Assembly: GCA_016874735.1 (NCBI GenBank)
Contig: VGTI01000041.1
Coordinates: 1-32,946 of the forward strand
Direction: 5' to 3'
Length of the DNA stretch: 32,946 nt
Origin: Deltaproteobacteria bacterium
Lineage (GTDB): Bacteria; Bdellovibrionota_B; Oligoflexia; Oligoflexales; CAIYRB01
This document shows, piece after piece, positions 10,798 through 18,652 of this stretch (position 1 is the first letter of the stretch; each line of letters starts with the position of its first letter). The notes below the pieces were generated by a model. The model was not told where the DNA came from. It searched no databases and worked only from the letters and a program-made list of their open reading frames with translations. Position numbers and translations under genes: made by a program.

Positions 10798-12658
10798 GAT
10801 AACCCGTCCACAGGGTCAACGCTCGGTCAGCCCGACCGGCTCCCGGCTCGGTGGCCCAACGCGCCACCTTGTTCGCGATAGCCTCAGGTCCGGATTCACT
10901 GATCATCATCCTGGTCACAGGTGCCGTCAGCTTGCTGCCGGAGCGTCGCAGACACTCCGCCATACGGCCGGGGCCGCGTAGGCACTGCGATAGACTGAAG
11001 CTGTCACCCTCATACTGCAGCACGGGGTAAAGTTTGTTGGCATCAAAACCGGCAAGCTCCTTAGCCTTAGCCAACGCCACGTCGAGACCGCCGATCTCAT
11101 CGACGAGGCCAATTTCCTTAGCCTGCAGTCCGGTGTAAACGCGGCCCTGGGCAATGGCCTCCACCTTCTCGACTGGGATCTTGCGGCCCTCAGCTACCTT
11201 GCGTGTGAAGGTCCGGTACACGTACGCGATGTTTCTGTCGAGTAAGGCCTTATCCTCGGCACTTGCCTTGCTGCCGAGGTCGAGGAGCTGCTTGCGATCA
11301 CTAGAGCTCACCATGTGGAAGTTAACCCCCCATTTGTCGCCAAAGGCCTCAGCGCTCGGTAGCATGCCGATGACACCGATCGATCCCGTGATCGTCGTCG
11401 GTTCGGCATAGATGCGGCTGGCCGGTGCAGCGATGTAGTAACCGCCTGACGCCGCATAGGCCCCCATTGACACTATGACCGGCTTGGTAGCTGCCAAGGC
11501 ATTGATGTCGTTCCATATCATGTCAGACGCCGTAGCTGATCCACCGGGACTGGAAATGCGCAGCACGATCGCTTTGACGTCTTTATCATTTTGCGCCCAG
11601 AGTAGCTCTTTGCGCATATCCTTGGGATTGATGCCCGAGTCGCTACCAGTAGGACCCGAGGACTCTGCGCTCATATGGATCTCGCCAGTGGCGTTGATGA
11701 GCGCGATCCCGCCCTTATCGCTGACCACCTCCTTTTGTTCAGGATCTCGTTTGGTGGCTGCTAGGTAGTCCTCAAGATGCAGTTTGTCTTCATCCTCCAC
11801 CTGTTGCTCGTTGCTAGGCAAGTAGCCCAGCACATCGACGATACCAGCCTGCCGCGCCTCCTCGGGCGTGAAGAGCGACTTTTTAAACCAACCGCGGACT
11901 GTGGACTCATCCTTACCACGCCCAGCGACGACAGCAGCAACGATGTGGTCAAGCAAGCTCGATTGCATGCTGTTATATTCCTCGAGTGTGGGTTCACTCG
12001 GCGTGTTCTGGACAAAGGGCTCGAAGGCGGACTTGTACTTGCCGGCCCGCACCACCTCAAACGATAGCCCAAGTTTCTTGAGTGCGTCGCCAAAGTAGAC
12101 AAGCTGAAAGGTGGGTCCCGGGAGCGACAGCTCTCCGGCAGGGTTCAAAGTAATTTTAGTCCCTGCCGACGCCACGTAATAAGTCCAATCGCTGACGTCA
12201 GCCAGGTAGACTTGAACCGGTTTACCACTTGTCTCCCGAAACTGGGCGATCGCCTTCCTAAGCGCCGCATACTCCGCAGGTGTAGCCCTGACTGGCATGA
12301 TGTTGATGGCAAATTCCTTGATGCGATCATCCTTGGCAGCTTTGGTGAGCGCCTTGCGAATGGTCGGGAGATAGATCTCATCCTCACCACCTAGGAGCCG
12401 ACTCATCACTAACTCGGAGAAGCTCGGCTCCACCTCAGTCACGCGGCCACTAAGCTCCAGCCAAAGTACCGACGGCTTATCTTTGGACAAGCTCACCTTG
12501 GGTAAATCGAGTTCCATACTACTGCCGCGCTTGAGTGCTACGCCCACGGTGAACAGCAGGACCGTAGTCATAATCCCGACAAACACGAGGTAGTTGCGCA
12601 GTAGGCGCCAAAAACCAAACCACAGCCGGACGAAGAAGTTGGAACTTTTATCGGTCAT
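10778..12658 (-). CDS. sppA: Signal peptide peptidase SppA, 67K type
   Basis: The protein has about 626 residues from the ATG at 12658 (MTDKSSNFF), with AGGA about 10 bases upstream. An N-terminal membrane anchor (LVFVGIMTTVLLFTVGVAL) is followed by two tandem ClpP-fold S49 domains, as in the long SppA of proteobacteria. The N-terminal domain supplies the general-base Lys in AGKYKSAFEPF. The C-terminal domain supplies the nucleophilic Ser in GAYAASGGYYIA, followed by PTTITGSIGVIGM. It degrades cleaved signal peptides in the inner membrane, facing the periplasm. Both catalytic residues are intact. It is transcribed away from the thioesterase gene. Confidence 0.93.
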   Translation of the reverse strand: MTDKSSNFFVRLWFGFWRLLRNYLVFVGIMTTVLLFTVGVALKRGSSMELDLPKVSLSKDKPSVLWLELSGRVTEVEPSFSELVMSRLLGGEDEIYLPTIRKALTKAAKDDRIKEFAINIMPVRATPAEYAALRKAIAQFRETSGKPVQVYLADVSDWTYYVASAGTKITLNPAGELSLPGPTFQLVYFGDALKKLGLSFEVVRAGKYKSAFEPFVQNTPSEPTLEEYNSMQSSLLDHIVAAVVAGRGKDESTVRGWFKKSLFTPEEARQAGIVDVLGYLPSNEQQVEDEDKLHLEDYLAATKRDPEQKEVVSDKGGIALINATGEIHMSAESSGPTGSDSGINPKDMRKELLWAQNDKDVKAIVLRISSPGGSATASDMIWNDINALAATKPVIVSMGAYAASGGYYIAAPASRIYAEPTTITGSIGVIGMLPSAEAFGDKWGVNFHMVSSSDRKQLLDLGSKASAEDKALLDRNIAYVYRTFTRKVAEGRKIPVEKVEAIAQGRVYTGLQAKEIGLVDEIGGLDVALAKAKELAGFDANKLYPVLQYEGDSFSLSQCLRGPGRMAECLRRSGSKLTAPVTRMMISESGPEAIANKVARWATEPGAGRADRALTLWTGYLSLVWQ

Positions 12659-12772
12659 AAGGTTGCGAATCCTGTCCAATAAATGGGTTTGGAACGCTGC
12701 CTCGGCGGCTAAAGCCCTGACAGCGTCTAACCAATATGCAGGAGCAAGAAAAAAATTACGAATAGTTATTGA

Positions 12773-12804
12773 GGCTTGCCGCCCCTCGGGGCGCGGCCTA
12801 AGCC
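12773..12804. other. Stem-loop between sppA and the thioesterase gene
   Basis: An inner perfect stem CGCCCC/GGGGCG with a TC loop is enclosed by GGCTT/AAGCC. There is no T run, so it is not a standard terminator. It lies between two divergent genes, where it could affect either transcript. Its function is unknown. Confidence 0.4.
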
Positions 12805-12879
12805 TTGCATAAAAATCCTAATGAATAGCCGTTTTTAAGACACGGGCAGCGCCCCTACCCGGCTCACTCAGGGACCTAT

Positions 12880-13344
12880 ATGCAGAACTACTTGCGACCC
12901 ATAGTGTTTCGCTCCCAGCACAAACCACGATTTTTCGAGATCGATCCCTACGGTCATTTGAGCATGGTGCACTATGCGGCATACTTTATCGAGCACAGGT
13001 TCCAGGGTATGGCCCAACACTGTGGTCTCAATGCACAGGCGTTGGCCGACATGGGTATCGCGATTTTCTGCGCCAATTTCAGTGTCGACTTCAAAAGTCC
13101 AGTTTTCTTGGACACAGAATTTACGATCGAATCGCATATTGTGAGCCACGGTGGCTCCACGGCCGTCGTCGCTTGTGCTATGCACGACCCTGACGGCAAA
13201 CTACTGGCAAGCTGCCTACTCACCGTCGCCTGTATCGATATCCAGCGCGGCAAACCCACGCGCTGGCCAGAGGCTGTCCTACGACGGTTTTTCCATGACG
13301 CCACCTCCACTGAGCGATCGCCTGATGTGGCTTACTCCGCTTGA
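12880..13344 (+). CDS. Acyl-CoA thioesterase, hotdog fold (4HBT-like)
   Basis: This 154-residue protein has the single-domain hotdog layout. The motif FEIDPYGHLSMVHYAAYFIEHR (residues 19-40) is the 4-hydroxybenzoyl-CoA thioesterase/YbgC-type active site, with Asp22 the expected catalytic acid. Later strands (FSVDFKSPVFLDTEFTIES, VVACAMHDPDGKLLAS) follow the fold. It hydrolyses an acyl-CoA thioester in the cytosol; the chain is not predictable. AGGGA lies 6 bases before the ATG. It converges on a lipoprotein gene 6 bp after its stop, with no terminator seen. Confidence 0.85.
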   Translation: MQNYLRPIVFRSQHKPRFFEIDPYGHLSMVHYAAYFIEHRFQGMAQHCGLNAQALADMGIAIFCANFSVDFKSPVFLDTEFTIESHIVSHGGSTAVVACAMHDPDGKLLASCLLTVACIDIQRGKPTRWPEAVLRRFFHDATSTERSPDVAYSA

Positions 13345-13350
13345 GAGGTC

Positions 13351-13917
13351 TTAGTTCGGGGTCAAAGTCAGCGTGAAACTAGGCGCCTGGATGGAGTTGG
13401 TCTGGTCCACCTCAGATTCACTCACGGTATTTTGCCAATTGACCCAAATATCAAGGCGTCGGTCCTGCGCTTTGGCCACGGTAAATGGTTGGTCATAGGT
13501 CAAAACGGGATTGTCCAAGGTGATCGCAAGGTCATCCTGATAACGCCCAGCACCTGTGACAGCGGAGTCAAAGGTCACGGCGATACTAGAATAAACAACG
13601 CCAGCATCAGTAGCCATGTCGTACGTAGTAATGATCTGCGGGCGACTAATAATGCGCAAATCGATAGGTTCACCGTCGTATCCAGTGACCGTGGTCCCAT
13701 CTGATTTGGTTAAGACTACGGACTTTAGGGTGTAGAGTTGAAATATGGGGTCTTGTGTGCCCACGGCACCCTCTGGCACTGCTGCATTACCGGTCATAGC
13801 AATGTTGAGTTTAGTGGTGACCGTCGTCGCGCTGAGTACGTCGGCGCATCCGCTAAGGATGATGAGGCATGTCAGCTCAGCGGTTCGCTTTATAACGGAA
13901 GTAGGAAAATGTACCAT
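13351..13917 (-). CDS. Predicted lipoprotein, unknown function
   Basis: The ATG at 13917 gives 188 residues beginning MVHFPTSVIKR, followed by the hydrophobic stretch AELTCLIILSGC, a good lipobox (LSGC, Cys24). The frame is open upstream to 13983, but that adds 22 polar residues before the signal, so the later start is preferred despite a weak ribosome site. The mature part is Thr/Ser/Asp-rich and beta-like (TTVTTKLNIAM, YSSIAVTFDSAV, LAITLDNPVLTYDQPF), similar in style to surface or periplasmic beta-sandwich lipoproteins. No family is recognised. It follows another lipoprotein gene in the same direction, 65 bp downstream, and the two probably form one operon. Confidence 0.7.
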   Translation of the reverse strand: MVHFPTSVIKRTAELTCLIILSGCADVLSATTVTTKLNIAMTGNAAVPEGAVGTQDPIFQLYTLKSVVLTKSDGTTVTGYDGEPIDLRIISRPQIITTYDMATDAGVVYSSIAVTFDSAVTGAGRYQDDLAITLDNPVLTYDQPFTVAKAQDRRLDIWVNWQNTVSESEVDQTNSIQAPSFTLTLTPN

Positions 13918-13982
13918 ACGTAAATTGATGCTCTGGTTATGGTTAGAACTTGCGTGTGTTCCCTGACTCACGCCTGATCGCA

Positions 13983-14768
13983 CTAGGGTAACGTAAAGCG
14001 AAACACCTTGGCTTGGTAACTATCTCTGCCACCGGCCACGGCGTAATTGATGGCCATGAGATGCTTTCTGGCATCAACGCTGCGGCTGATGGCACGTGCT
14101 ACTTGCGGTGCGCCTAAGGCCAAAGTATCCAGCCTTATCATGCTACCATCGCCAATCGCGCGTTGCACAATCGGGCGCCCTAGAACGTCTAGTTTGGCCC
14201 CAACACCCGAGTCTTCGATAAAGCGTAAAGCTTCAGCCGGAGTGATCCCTGGCTGAGGCGTAACGATGACCTGGTCAGTTCTAATGGCTCGCAAAGTCGG
14301 GTGGTCGTTCGATCCCAACCAGACGGCATTCGCACTGCTCATGGTCCAATGATCGAGAAGGAGCGGCAACCTAAAAGCCAAATAGCCCTCATCCGTGGCT
14401 ACCACTGCCACCCACGCGGCATCATCTGGTGCAAACACAGGGGCTGCGAGCCAAATATCGACAGTCATGCCGCGGGTCAGTTTTTGTGGGGCTGCACTGC
14501 GGTAGAGAAAATTACGCAAGTGGTCGTAGAACCGCGCATGGAATTCAGTTTTGTTGAATTTGTAAATTTTGCCGATGACCTGCACGGAGTAGTAGCGCTC
14601 GCGTTCACAAATCGTCACCGGATGCTGCGCGTTCTCCTTACTTATGTTGTAGCAAGGGTCAGAGCCTCCACTCAGCACGGGATCACTCGGTGAGCGGAGG
14701 AATAAATAGGAGCAACCACTGGTGCTAAGTCCCAGTATGATGGCTACAAGCCTCATTATGATCGCCAT
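13983..14768 (-). CDS. Predicted lipoprotein, unknown function
   Basis: The protein has 261 residues; GGAGG lies 8 bases before the ATG at 14768. The signal MAIIMRLVAIILGLSTSGC carries a lipobox with Cys19. The mature chain includes DPCYNISKENAQHPVTICER (two Cys that may pair), a middle region with WVAVVATDEGYLAFRLPLLLDHW, and a C-terminal part with DSYQAKVFRFTLP. No enzymatic motif or known family is recognised. It is the first gene of a two-lipoprotein operon and the last chromosomal-looking gene before the recombinase repeat, only 209 bp away. Confidence 0.72.
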   Translation of the reverse strand: MAIIMRLVAIILGLSTSGCSYLFLRSPSDPVLSGGSDPCYNISKENAQHPVTICERERYYSVQVIGKIYKFNKTEFHARFYDHLRNFLYRSAAPQKLTRGMTVDIWLAAPVFAPDDAAWVAVVATDEGYLAFRLPLLLDHWTMSSANAVWLGSNDHPTLRAIRTDQVIVTPQPGITPAEALRFIEDSGVGAKLDVLGRPIVQRAIGDGSMIRLDTLALGAPQVARAISRSVDARKHLMAINYAVAGGRDSYQAKVFRFTLP

Positions 14769-14976
14769 TGTCAGTGCCTCCGCATGACTTACGGGTCGGC
14801 AAGTTTTGCCCGGGGCTTGAGGCAGATGGATTGGTAGACCCTAAGTAAACGGGATTACTTTGAGCTAAGTTGGGCTGTTAGAGGCGATGGGTGAATTGCA
14901 TGGCGTGCCGTCTTGGTTCAAAAATCCCCGATAGAAATCGCATAGCCACGACGCGGTTCCCAGAGGGTATTTTTGG

Positions 14977-15172
14977 CGTTCAAAATTGGGATGTTGAATA
15001 CTGCTGGCTTAGTGACGCAAACTACTAAGATAGCGTCATCAAAATGTAGTTTTTATGCATCTATCAACCTCTTGACGGAGGTTCGACCGATTTGAAGGCG
15101 CCGTGCAATCTCTGATTGGCTTACTCCTCGTTTATGAAGAGTCTTAACCTTATCGGCATGCATACCGGCTGT
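14977..15172 (-). repeat. Direct repeat, left copy
   Basis: This 196-bp segment aligns without gaps to 32,751-32,946. The 69 bp outside the recombinase gene differ at 8 positions, while the last 127 bp (15,046-15,172) are identical. It contains the 3' end of the recombinase gene and a candidate crossover site. The true repeat may be longer, because the right copy is cut by the window edge. Confidence 0.92.
15013..15038. other. Candidate recombination (res-like) site, left
   Basis: TGACGC-N14-GCGTCA forms a 26-bp dyad just downstream of the recombinase stop codon. The right copy at 32,787-32,812 keeps both arms and the spacing but differs at two central positions. Conserved arms with a central crossover region are what small serine recombinases bind. 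Assignment as the crossover site is inference. Confidence 0.45.
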
Positions 15173-15622
15173 CAGTGGTCGGCCATGTGGTCGGCCTTTT
15201 TTACGCGCTTCAGCAATCCCAGCTCTAATTCTTTCGGAAAGAAGATCCCGCTCGAATTCAGCAAAAACGCTGAGCATGCCAGCGAATGCCCGACCTGATG
15301 GGGTTGTGAAGTCAAGTGCTTCAGTAATGGAAACAAAACCAACACCTACTTCTGTTAGGGTTTGCAATGATGAAACTAAATCCACAATGGACCGGCCCCA
15401 GCGATCAAGCTTCCAGACAATGATGGCATCAATTTCCCGTCGAATTGCGGCGCTGATAAGATCTTGTCGCTTCTGTCGGTGAGCTCTTCCTGATCCGACT
15501 TCTTCTACTACTGAAACAAGTTGCCACTTTCTCTTACGAGCATAGGATTTCATAGCCGTTATCTGAGCTGAAAGTGTCTTTTGATCTGATGTTGAGACTC
15601 TTGCATAGCATGCAGCTCGCAT
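15053..15622 (-). CDS. Small serine recombinase (resolvase/invertase family)
   Basis: This 189-residue protein has the size and order of Tn3-type resolvases and invertases. The N-terminal catalytic domain begins MRAACYARVSTSDQ, with nucleophile Ser10 and Arg8. It continues with VWKLDRWGRS (the conserved active-site Arg motif), FTTPSGRAFAGMLSVFAEFERDL and SERIRAGIAEARKKGRPHGR, which links the dimerisation helix to the DNA-binding domain. The C-terminal HTH (VKTLHKRGVSQSEIARRLQIGRTSVKRLI) is intact. The enzyme exchanges strands between paired res or inversion sites. The same 3' end occurs again at the right edge of the window. It diverges from the IS4-type remnant, with a 26-bp palindrome in between. 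Confidence 0.93.
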   Translation of the reverse strand: MRAACYARVSTSDQKTLSAQITAMKSYARKRKWQLVSVVEEVGSGRAHRQKRQDLISAAIRREIDAIIVWKLDRWGRSIVDLVSSLQTLTEVGVGFVSITEALDFTTPSGRAFAGMLSVFAEFERDLLSERIRAGIAEARKKGRPHGRPLTAGMHADKVKTLHKRGVSQSEIARRLQIGRTSVKRLIDA

Positions 15623-15704
15623 GTTTACCCCCTGCCCAAAAACCTATTAAAAATTAGCGGCGAGCGCCGCGGCTTTTACTGCATTAAATTTTCTAAATCT
15701 CACC

Positions 15705-15730
15705 TGCCTAAAAACTATAGTTTTTAGGCA
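15705..15730. promoter_or_regulatory. 26-bp perfect palindrome upstream of the recombinase
   Basis: The half-site TGCCTAAAAACTA is followed by its exact reverse complement, with TATA at the centre. It lies 83 bp upstream of the recombinase start and 52 bp before the IS4-type remnant. It could be an operator or an accessory res subsite; the lack of any spacer favours a dimeric protein site or a cruciform. Confidence 0.55.
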
Positions 15731-15781
15731 AGTAAGCCTATCATCCTATATTGCAATTCATCAACTAATCGAGGTCCCATT

Positions 15782-16165
15782 ATGTCACCCGCTCTGCTGC
15801 CCTTTGGATATTTAATTGGTGCTGAGGAGTTTGCTCGATTTGTAACCAGTTCGCCCGGGAAGCGAAGGCGTATTTACCCCCCTGACGTGACGCTTCGGGC
15901 CTTTTTGTCTCAAGTTGTTGGTCGGGCTGGATCATGCCAAGAAGCCGTCACAGAGGTCTGTTTGGCAAATACACTCAATTCCAAGCGGTCGCCCTCGCTC
16001 AACACGGCATCCTACTCCAGAGCACGAGGTCGTCTGAATGTTGCTGCCATCAAGGACTTGGCGCCCCACCTTGAGGACAAAATGAAGTTCTCACAGCCAC
16101 TTAAGGAAGCACTAGACGCTATGAGACAAAGGATTACAAACAAGGACGGTAGGCCGATGTATTGA
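15782..16165 (+). pseudogene. N-terminal fragment of an IS4-type transposase
   Basis: The 127-residue product resembles the start of IS4-family transposases: IYPPDVTLRAFLSQVVGRAGSCQEAVTEVCL, then NTASYSRARGRLNVAAIKDLA. It stops after about 120 residues, before any of the DDE catalytic region (usual length near 400). GAGG precedes the ATG. No inverted repeats or target duplications could be matched. It is best read as a dead IS remnant, a common mark of mobile DNA. A small stand-alone protein is possible but less likely. Confidence 0.7.
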
Positions 16166-16279
16166 AGCAGTAAGTGTTGAGCCTAAAGTAGCAGTATTCA
16201 TGGGATGTTTTTTGAAAATTCGAAGACCACTAAAGCAATTGCGTAAAGACACCGATAAGAGTACTGTTAAAGATACTTC

Positions 16280-16295
16280 GATGCATCATTGCATC
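16280..16295. promoter_or_regulatory. Candidate operator of the Phd/ParE-like module
   Basis: The inverted repeat GATGCA-TCAT-TGCATC lies 19 bp upstream of the antitoxin start, where Phd-type antitoxins normally bind to repress their own operon. It is short and therefore tentative. Confidence 0.35.
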
Positions 16296-16314
16296 CATCC
16301 GTCCGGAGAAATAT

Positions 16315-16626
16315 ATGGAATTCAAAACGGTTACAGTTACCGACCTAAAAAAAGATGCCAATAGGCTGTTTGCTGATGTGAGCCGAGATAAACCCCTACG
16401 GATTCTTCACAGAGCGCATGACATCAAGGTGGTGATCACATTGGACCACTACCTAGACCTCATTGCCTATTGGCAGAGCGGGACAAAAACCCAACCCACA
16501 GAAAGAACCCCTCTCGGTGAGCAGCTACAGCGCGTACAGCGAGAATTTAACGAGCTAAACAAAATATTAGATACTGACGCTGATGATGGAGGAGTACGAC
16601 TTGGCAGCAAAGTGGCGCTACCGTAA
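16315..16626 (+). CDS. Antitoxin, Phd/YefM-like
   Basis: This 103-residue protein starts MEFKTVTVTDLKKDANRLFADV, continues with KPLRILHRAHDIKVVITLDHY, and ends in a polar tail with QREFNELNKILD. That is the arrangement of Phd/YefM antitoxins: an N-terminal DNA-binding and dimer domain and a flexible toxin-neutralising C-terminus. GGAG lies 6 bases before the ATG. It overlaps the following toxin gene by 44 bp, typical of co-translated toxin-antitoxin pairs. In this context it would help keep the element in the cell. Confidence 0.7.
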   Translation: MEFKTVTVTDLKKDANRLFADVSRDKPLRILHRAHDIKVVITLDHYLDLIAYWQSGTKTQPTERTPLGEQLQRVQREFNELNKILDTDADDGGVRLGSKVALP

Positions 16627-16909
16627 TAAAGAAGTCGAACATCAGGTTGAACTGCGTGCCTTACAGAAAGCTCTTTTTACGGGTGACCTTGGTACAGCTG
16701 CTCGGTATCTGCAAAAGATTGATGAGCTGATTAAAAATATTGAGGCCTTTCCATACATGGGACAGGCATGCGGTAAAGCAAATTACAGGTACAGTGTGCT
16801 CGGTACCGCATCACCCGGAGAAGGTGATGTATTGGTGTGGAGCTGGGACGGGATTAACTTAGTCGGTGAAGGTATCTACCAAAGCTTGCCGCCTGAATAT
16901 TTGCCATAA
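16583..16909 (+). CDS. Probable toxin, RelE/ParE-like
   Basis: The 108-residue product begins MMEEYDLAAKWRYRNKEVEHQ. A long helical hairpin (ALQKALFTGDLGTAARYLQKIDELIKNIEAFP) is followed by beta strands (YRYSVLGTA, DVLVWSWDGINLVGEGIYQ). The helices-then-sheet order, size and partner fit the RelE/ParE fold. The match is weak and I cannot name a catalytic residue, so the assignment leans on the adjacent Phd-like gene. It starts inside the antitoxin gene in another frame, GGAG being provided by the coding sequence around the start. Confidence 0.55.
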   Translation: MMEEYDLAAKWRYRNKEVEHQVELRALQKALFTGDLGTAARYLQKIDELIKNIEAFPYMGQACGKANYRYSVLGTASPGEGDVLVWSWDGINLVGEGIYQSLPPEYLP

Positions 16910-16951
16910 GTTTTTGGCCCTAATTCACACCGGTCTCCGCAATGTTCAACC

Positions 16952-16980
16952 GGTAGGCGCTGGCGCCGCCAGCGCCTACC
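16952..16980. other. Perfect 13-bp-stem hairpin
   Basis: GGTAGGCGCTGGC is followed by GCC and the exact reverse complement. No T run follows, so it is not a clear intrinsic terminator, although it lies 43 bp after the toxin stop. It could be a transcript 3'-end stabiliser or a repeated extragenic element. Confidence 0.5.
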
Positions 16981-17100
16981 GTCGCTAGCACACCAACCGC
17001 TTTGGGTAGGCACTGCATCTGCCCCTGCTGAACCGTATTTCTATCCGATATCCACCCAGCACCTCTTATTGGACTTTTGCAGTATAAGCGGATATGTTTA

Positions 17101-17128
17101 TTTTTGACATTTATGTTATAATATGACA
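17101..17128 (+). promoter_or_regulatory. Promoter/operator of the DUF4258-XRE module
   Basis: A consensus -10 TATAAT sits at 17,117-17,122 in a very AT-rich stretch, giving a leader of about 14 bases before the TTG start. No good -35 is seen. TGACAT occurs on both sides of the -10 (17,105 and 17,124), consistent with a repressor site for the XRE antitoxin overlapping the promoter. Confidence 0.45.
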
Positions 17129-17142
17129 TATGGGGGCTGGAC

Positions 17143-17418
17143 TTGGACTCAGCTAGTCTAAAACGTCGCCTGAGAGATGCTGTTATCAATGGCCAACTTC
17201 GTTATACGGAGCATGCCCTCCAGCGGATGGATGAAAGGGGTTTTGTGTTCCCGGACATCGAAAGGGTGCTTAAAAGTGGCATGCATGACCAAGCCCGCGA
17301 CACTCTGGTTGGAACTAATTGGCGCTATCGAATTTCCGGCACAACAATCGACGGCAATGCTCTAGCGGTTGTCATTGAAATGGAACCAGAGGTCGTCATC
17401 ATCACGGTTATTGGGTGA
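17143..17418 (+). CDS. DUF4258-family toxin-like protein
   Basis: The 91-residue product contains HALQRMDERGFVFPDIERVL, TNWRYRISGTTIDGNALAVV and a C-terminal VVIITVIG strand. That is the pattern of the DUF4258 family, small RelE/MqsR-fold proteins often paired with HTH antitoxins. The start must be a non-ATG codon: a TTG at 17143 fits, since the nearby ATG at 17130 runs into a stop. It overlaps the XRE gene region at its 3' end and is co-directional, so it forms a toxin-first module similar in order to mqsRA and higBA. Confidence 0.7.
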   Translation: MDSASLKRRLRDAVINGQLRYTEHALQRMDERGFVFPDIERVLKSGMHDQARDTLVGTNWRYRISGTTIDGNALAVVIEMEPEVVIITVIG

Positions 17419-17429
17419 AGGAGCTAAGT

Positions 17430-17873
17430 GTGAAAAAAACCATTAAAAAGAAGAATTACGAACTAAAGGGGTTCGGATTTCCAGTAGTCATCGCCGAAGT
17501 AGAATTGGTAGCTAACGGCGATGATTACTATCCCCGCATCGACAGCCGCAAAATACAAGATCTTGTATTCGACAGTTTGCGCCATGCACACTGTAAAATG
17601 ATTGGCTCACAACTAGTTTTCATCAGAAAATATATGGACATGACTCAAGCTGAATTAGCTAAAGCCCTCGGGCTAGCAAGCCACACTACGGTCAGTCAAT
17701 GGGAGTCTAGTGGCTCTAGCGTGCCCAAAGGCTTTGACTCCCTGTATATCGCAGCACTACGAGCACTGATGGCAAAGTATAGAGGCGAAGCAGCACTAGA
17801 TTTAGCAACTTTTACTCGCGCTATCAGTGATGATCTCGATCCCCCTCAAACTGTCCTCGCGATCTCCGCATAA
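17430..17873 (+). CDS. XRE-family antitoxin with N-terminal extension
   Basis: The GTG at 17430 has AGGAG 6 bases before it and gives 147 residues; the frame also starts 5 codons earlier at 17415, overlapping the DUF4258 stop. Residues 1-60 (YELKGFGFPVVIAEVELVANG, then RIDSRKIQDLVFDSL) resemble the toxin-binding or sensor part of MqsA/HigA-like antitoxins but lack zinc-binding CxxC pairs. Residues about 61-110 are an HTH (FIRKYMDMTQAELAKALGL, TVSQWESSG). It would bind the operator upstream of the DUF4258 gene and neutralise the partner. Confidence 0.72.
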   Translation: MKKTIKKKNYELKGFGFPVVIAEVELVANGDDYYPRIDSRKIQDLVFDSLRHAHCKMIGSQLVFIRKYMDMTQAELAKALGLASHTTVSQWESSGSSVPKGFDSLYIAALRALMAKYRGEAALDLATFTRAISDDLDPPQTVLAISA

Positions 17874-18217
17874 TTGCCGACATCCTTTGAGAGCCTAATT
17901 TTGCCATCTATATCATCAAAAAAAACAATTCGATCGAGTTCGTCAGCGTCGAAGAAGTCAACCTCCACGATTACTAGGAGGTCCAGAGCGCAGGGTTCCG
18001 ATGCATTGCAGTTTCTAAACCAGCTCACGGGAAAGCTCACTTTTGCGAAAGTTATTAGGTCAACGAAAAAGGTCGCAAGACTGTCAGTCCAGCTAGGGCT
18101 TGGGCCTGGGCCAAAAAACTTGGCTACCATCCGCAGCAGTGGGCTGAGTTGGCTCTTCAGGATTTGATAGATAAAGAAGGCCTAAAGGGCGTCACTGTTC
18201 GACTTGACGTAGCTTGA
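17874..18217 (+). pseudogene. Decayed coding region between the TA module and avd
   Basis: This gap holds no intact gene I can support. From 18,059 to the stop at 18,217 one frame reads like real protein: VNEKGRKTVSPARAWAWAKK, LGYHPQQWAELALQDLIDKE, then GLKGVTVRLDVA. It has no usable start and stops lie in frame upstream (17,979 region and 18,056). This looks like the C-terminal remnant of a small HTH-type antitoxin. A 94-residue antisense frame (17,846-18,130) also looks plausible in places (LLVIVEVDFFDADELDRIVF) but overlaps the XRE gene end. I could not decide between them. Confidence 0.35.
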
Positions 18218-18228
18218 CCGAAGCACCA

Positions 18229-18264
18229 TTTCTGCGTCTTCCATAATTTCTGCGTCTTCCATAG
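18229..18264. repeat. Tandem 18-bp repeat before avd
   Basis: Two adjacent copies of TTTCTGCGTCTTCCATAA match at 17 of 18 positions and end one base before the TTG proposed as the avd start. They lie where the DGR operon leader should be. No ribosome site is obvious between them and the gene. Confidence 0.7.
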
Positions 18265-18265
18265 C

Positions 18266-18652
18266 TTGGAGTGTGAAACACCCTTGGCCCTCAAAGATCC
18301 CAAAGTAGTGAGCGATTTAAAGAGCCTCAGTGTAGCCGCCTTCCGCGCCACGAAGCTTCTGCCAAAGCACATGCGACCAAAGATCGGCGGAAGGGTAGAG
18401 GATCACTGCCTAGATGCTTGGCTACTAGGCCGGCAGTTTGCCCTGACTACGAAAGAGCTAAAACCAGGCAATAGCCAGCTACTTCAAGAGGCGCTAGGCC
18501 ATCTGGACAGTGTTGGCTGTCTATTCGAGCTGTGTCTTGAGCTTAGAGCTATCAGTGATGGCCAGTTTGGCGAAATCATCGCGCTGACAGAGGCCATCCA
18601 AAAACAACTCCACGGACTTCTCAAGACCTATGCCGTATCACCTAAATCATGA
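18266..18652 (+). CDS. avd: DGR accessory variability determinant, Avd-like
   Basis: The 128-residue product is nearly all helical and contains RATKLLPKHMRPKIGGRVED, LLQEALGHLDSVGCLFELCL and ELRAISDGQFGEIIALTEAI, then QKQLHGLLKTY. This matches Avd and related S23-like four-helix-bundle proteins, which form a basic pentamer that binds the RT and is needed for cDNA synthesis. Length is typical of Avd. The only start that keeps all helices is TTG at 18266, without a clear ribosome site; this may keep expression low. Its last 23 bases overlap the RT start, so the two are translationally coupled. Identification rests on helix pattern plus position. Confidence 0.82.
   Translation: MECETPLALKDPKVVSDLKSLSVAAFRATKLLPKHMRPKIGGRVEDHCLDAWLLGRQFALTTKELKPGNSQLLQEALGHLDSVGCLFELCLELRAISDGQFGEIIALTEAIQKQLHGLLKTYAVSPKS

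Noticed and set aside
17846-18130. 94-codon minus-strand frame next to the XRE gene
   Set aside because: It overlaps the XRE gene end, lacks a ribosome site, and the plus strand also shows remnant-like reading; not listed as a gene.
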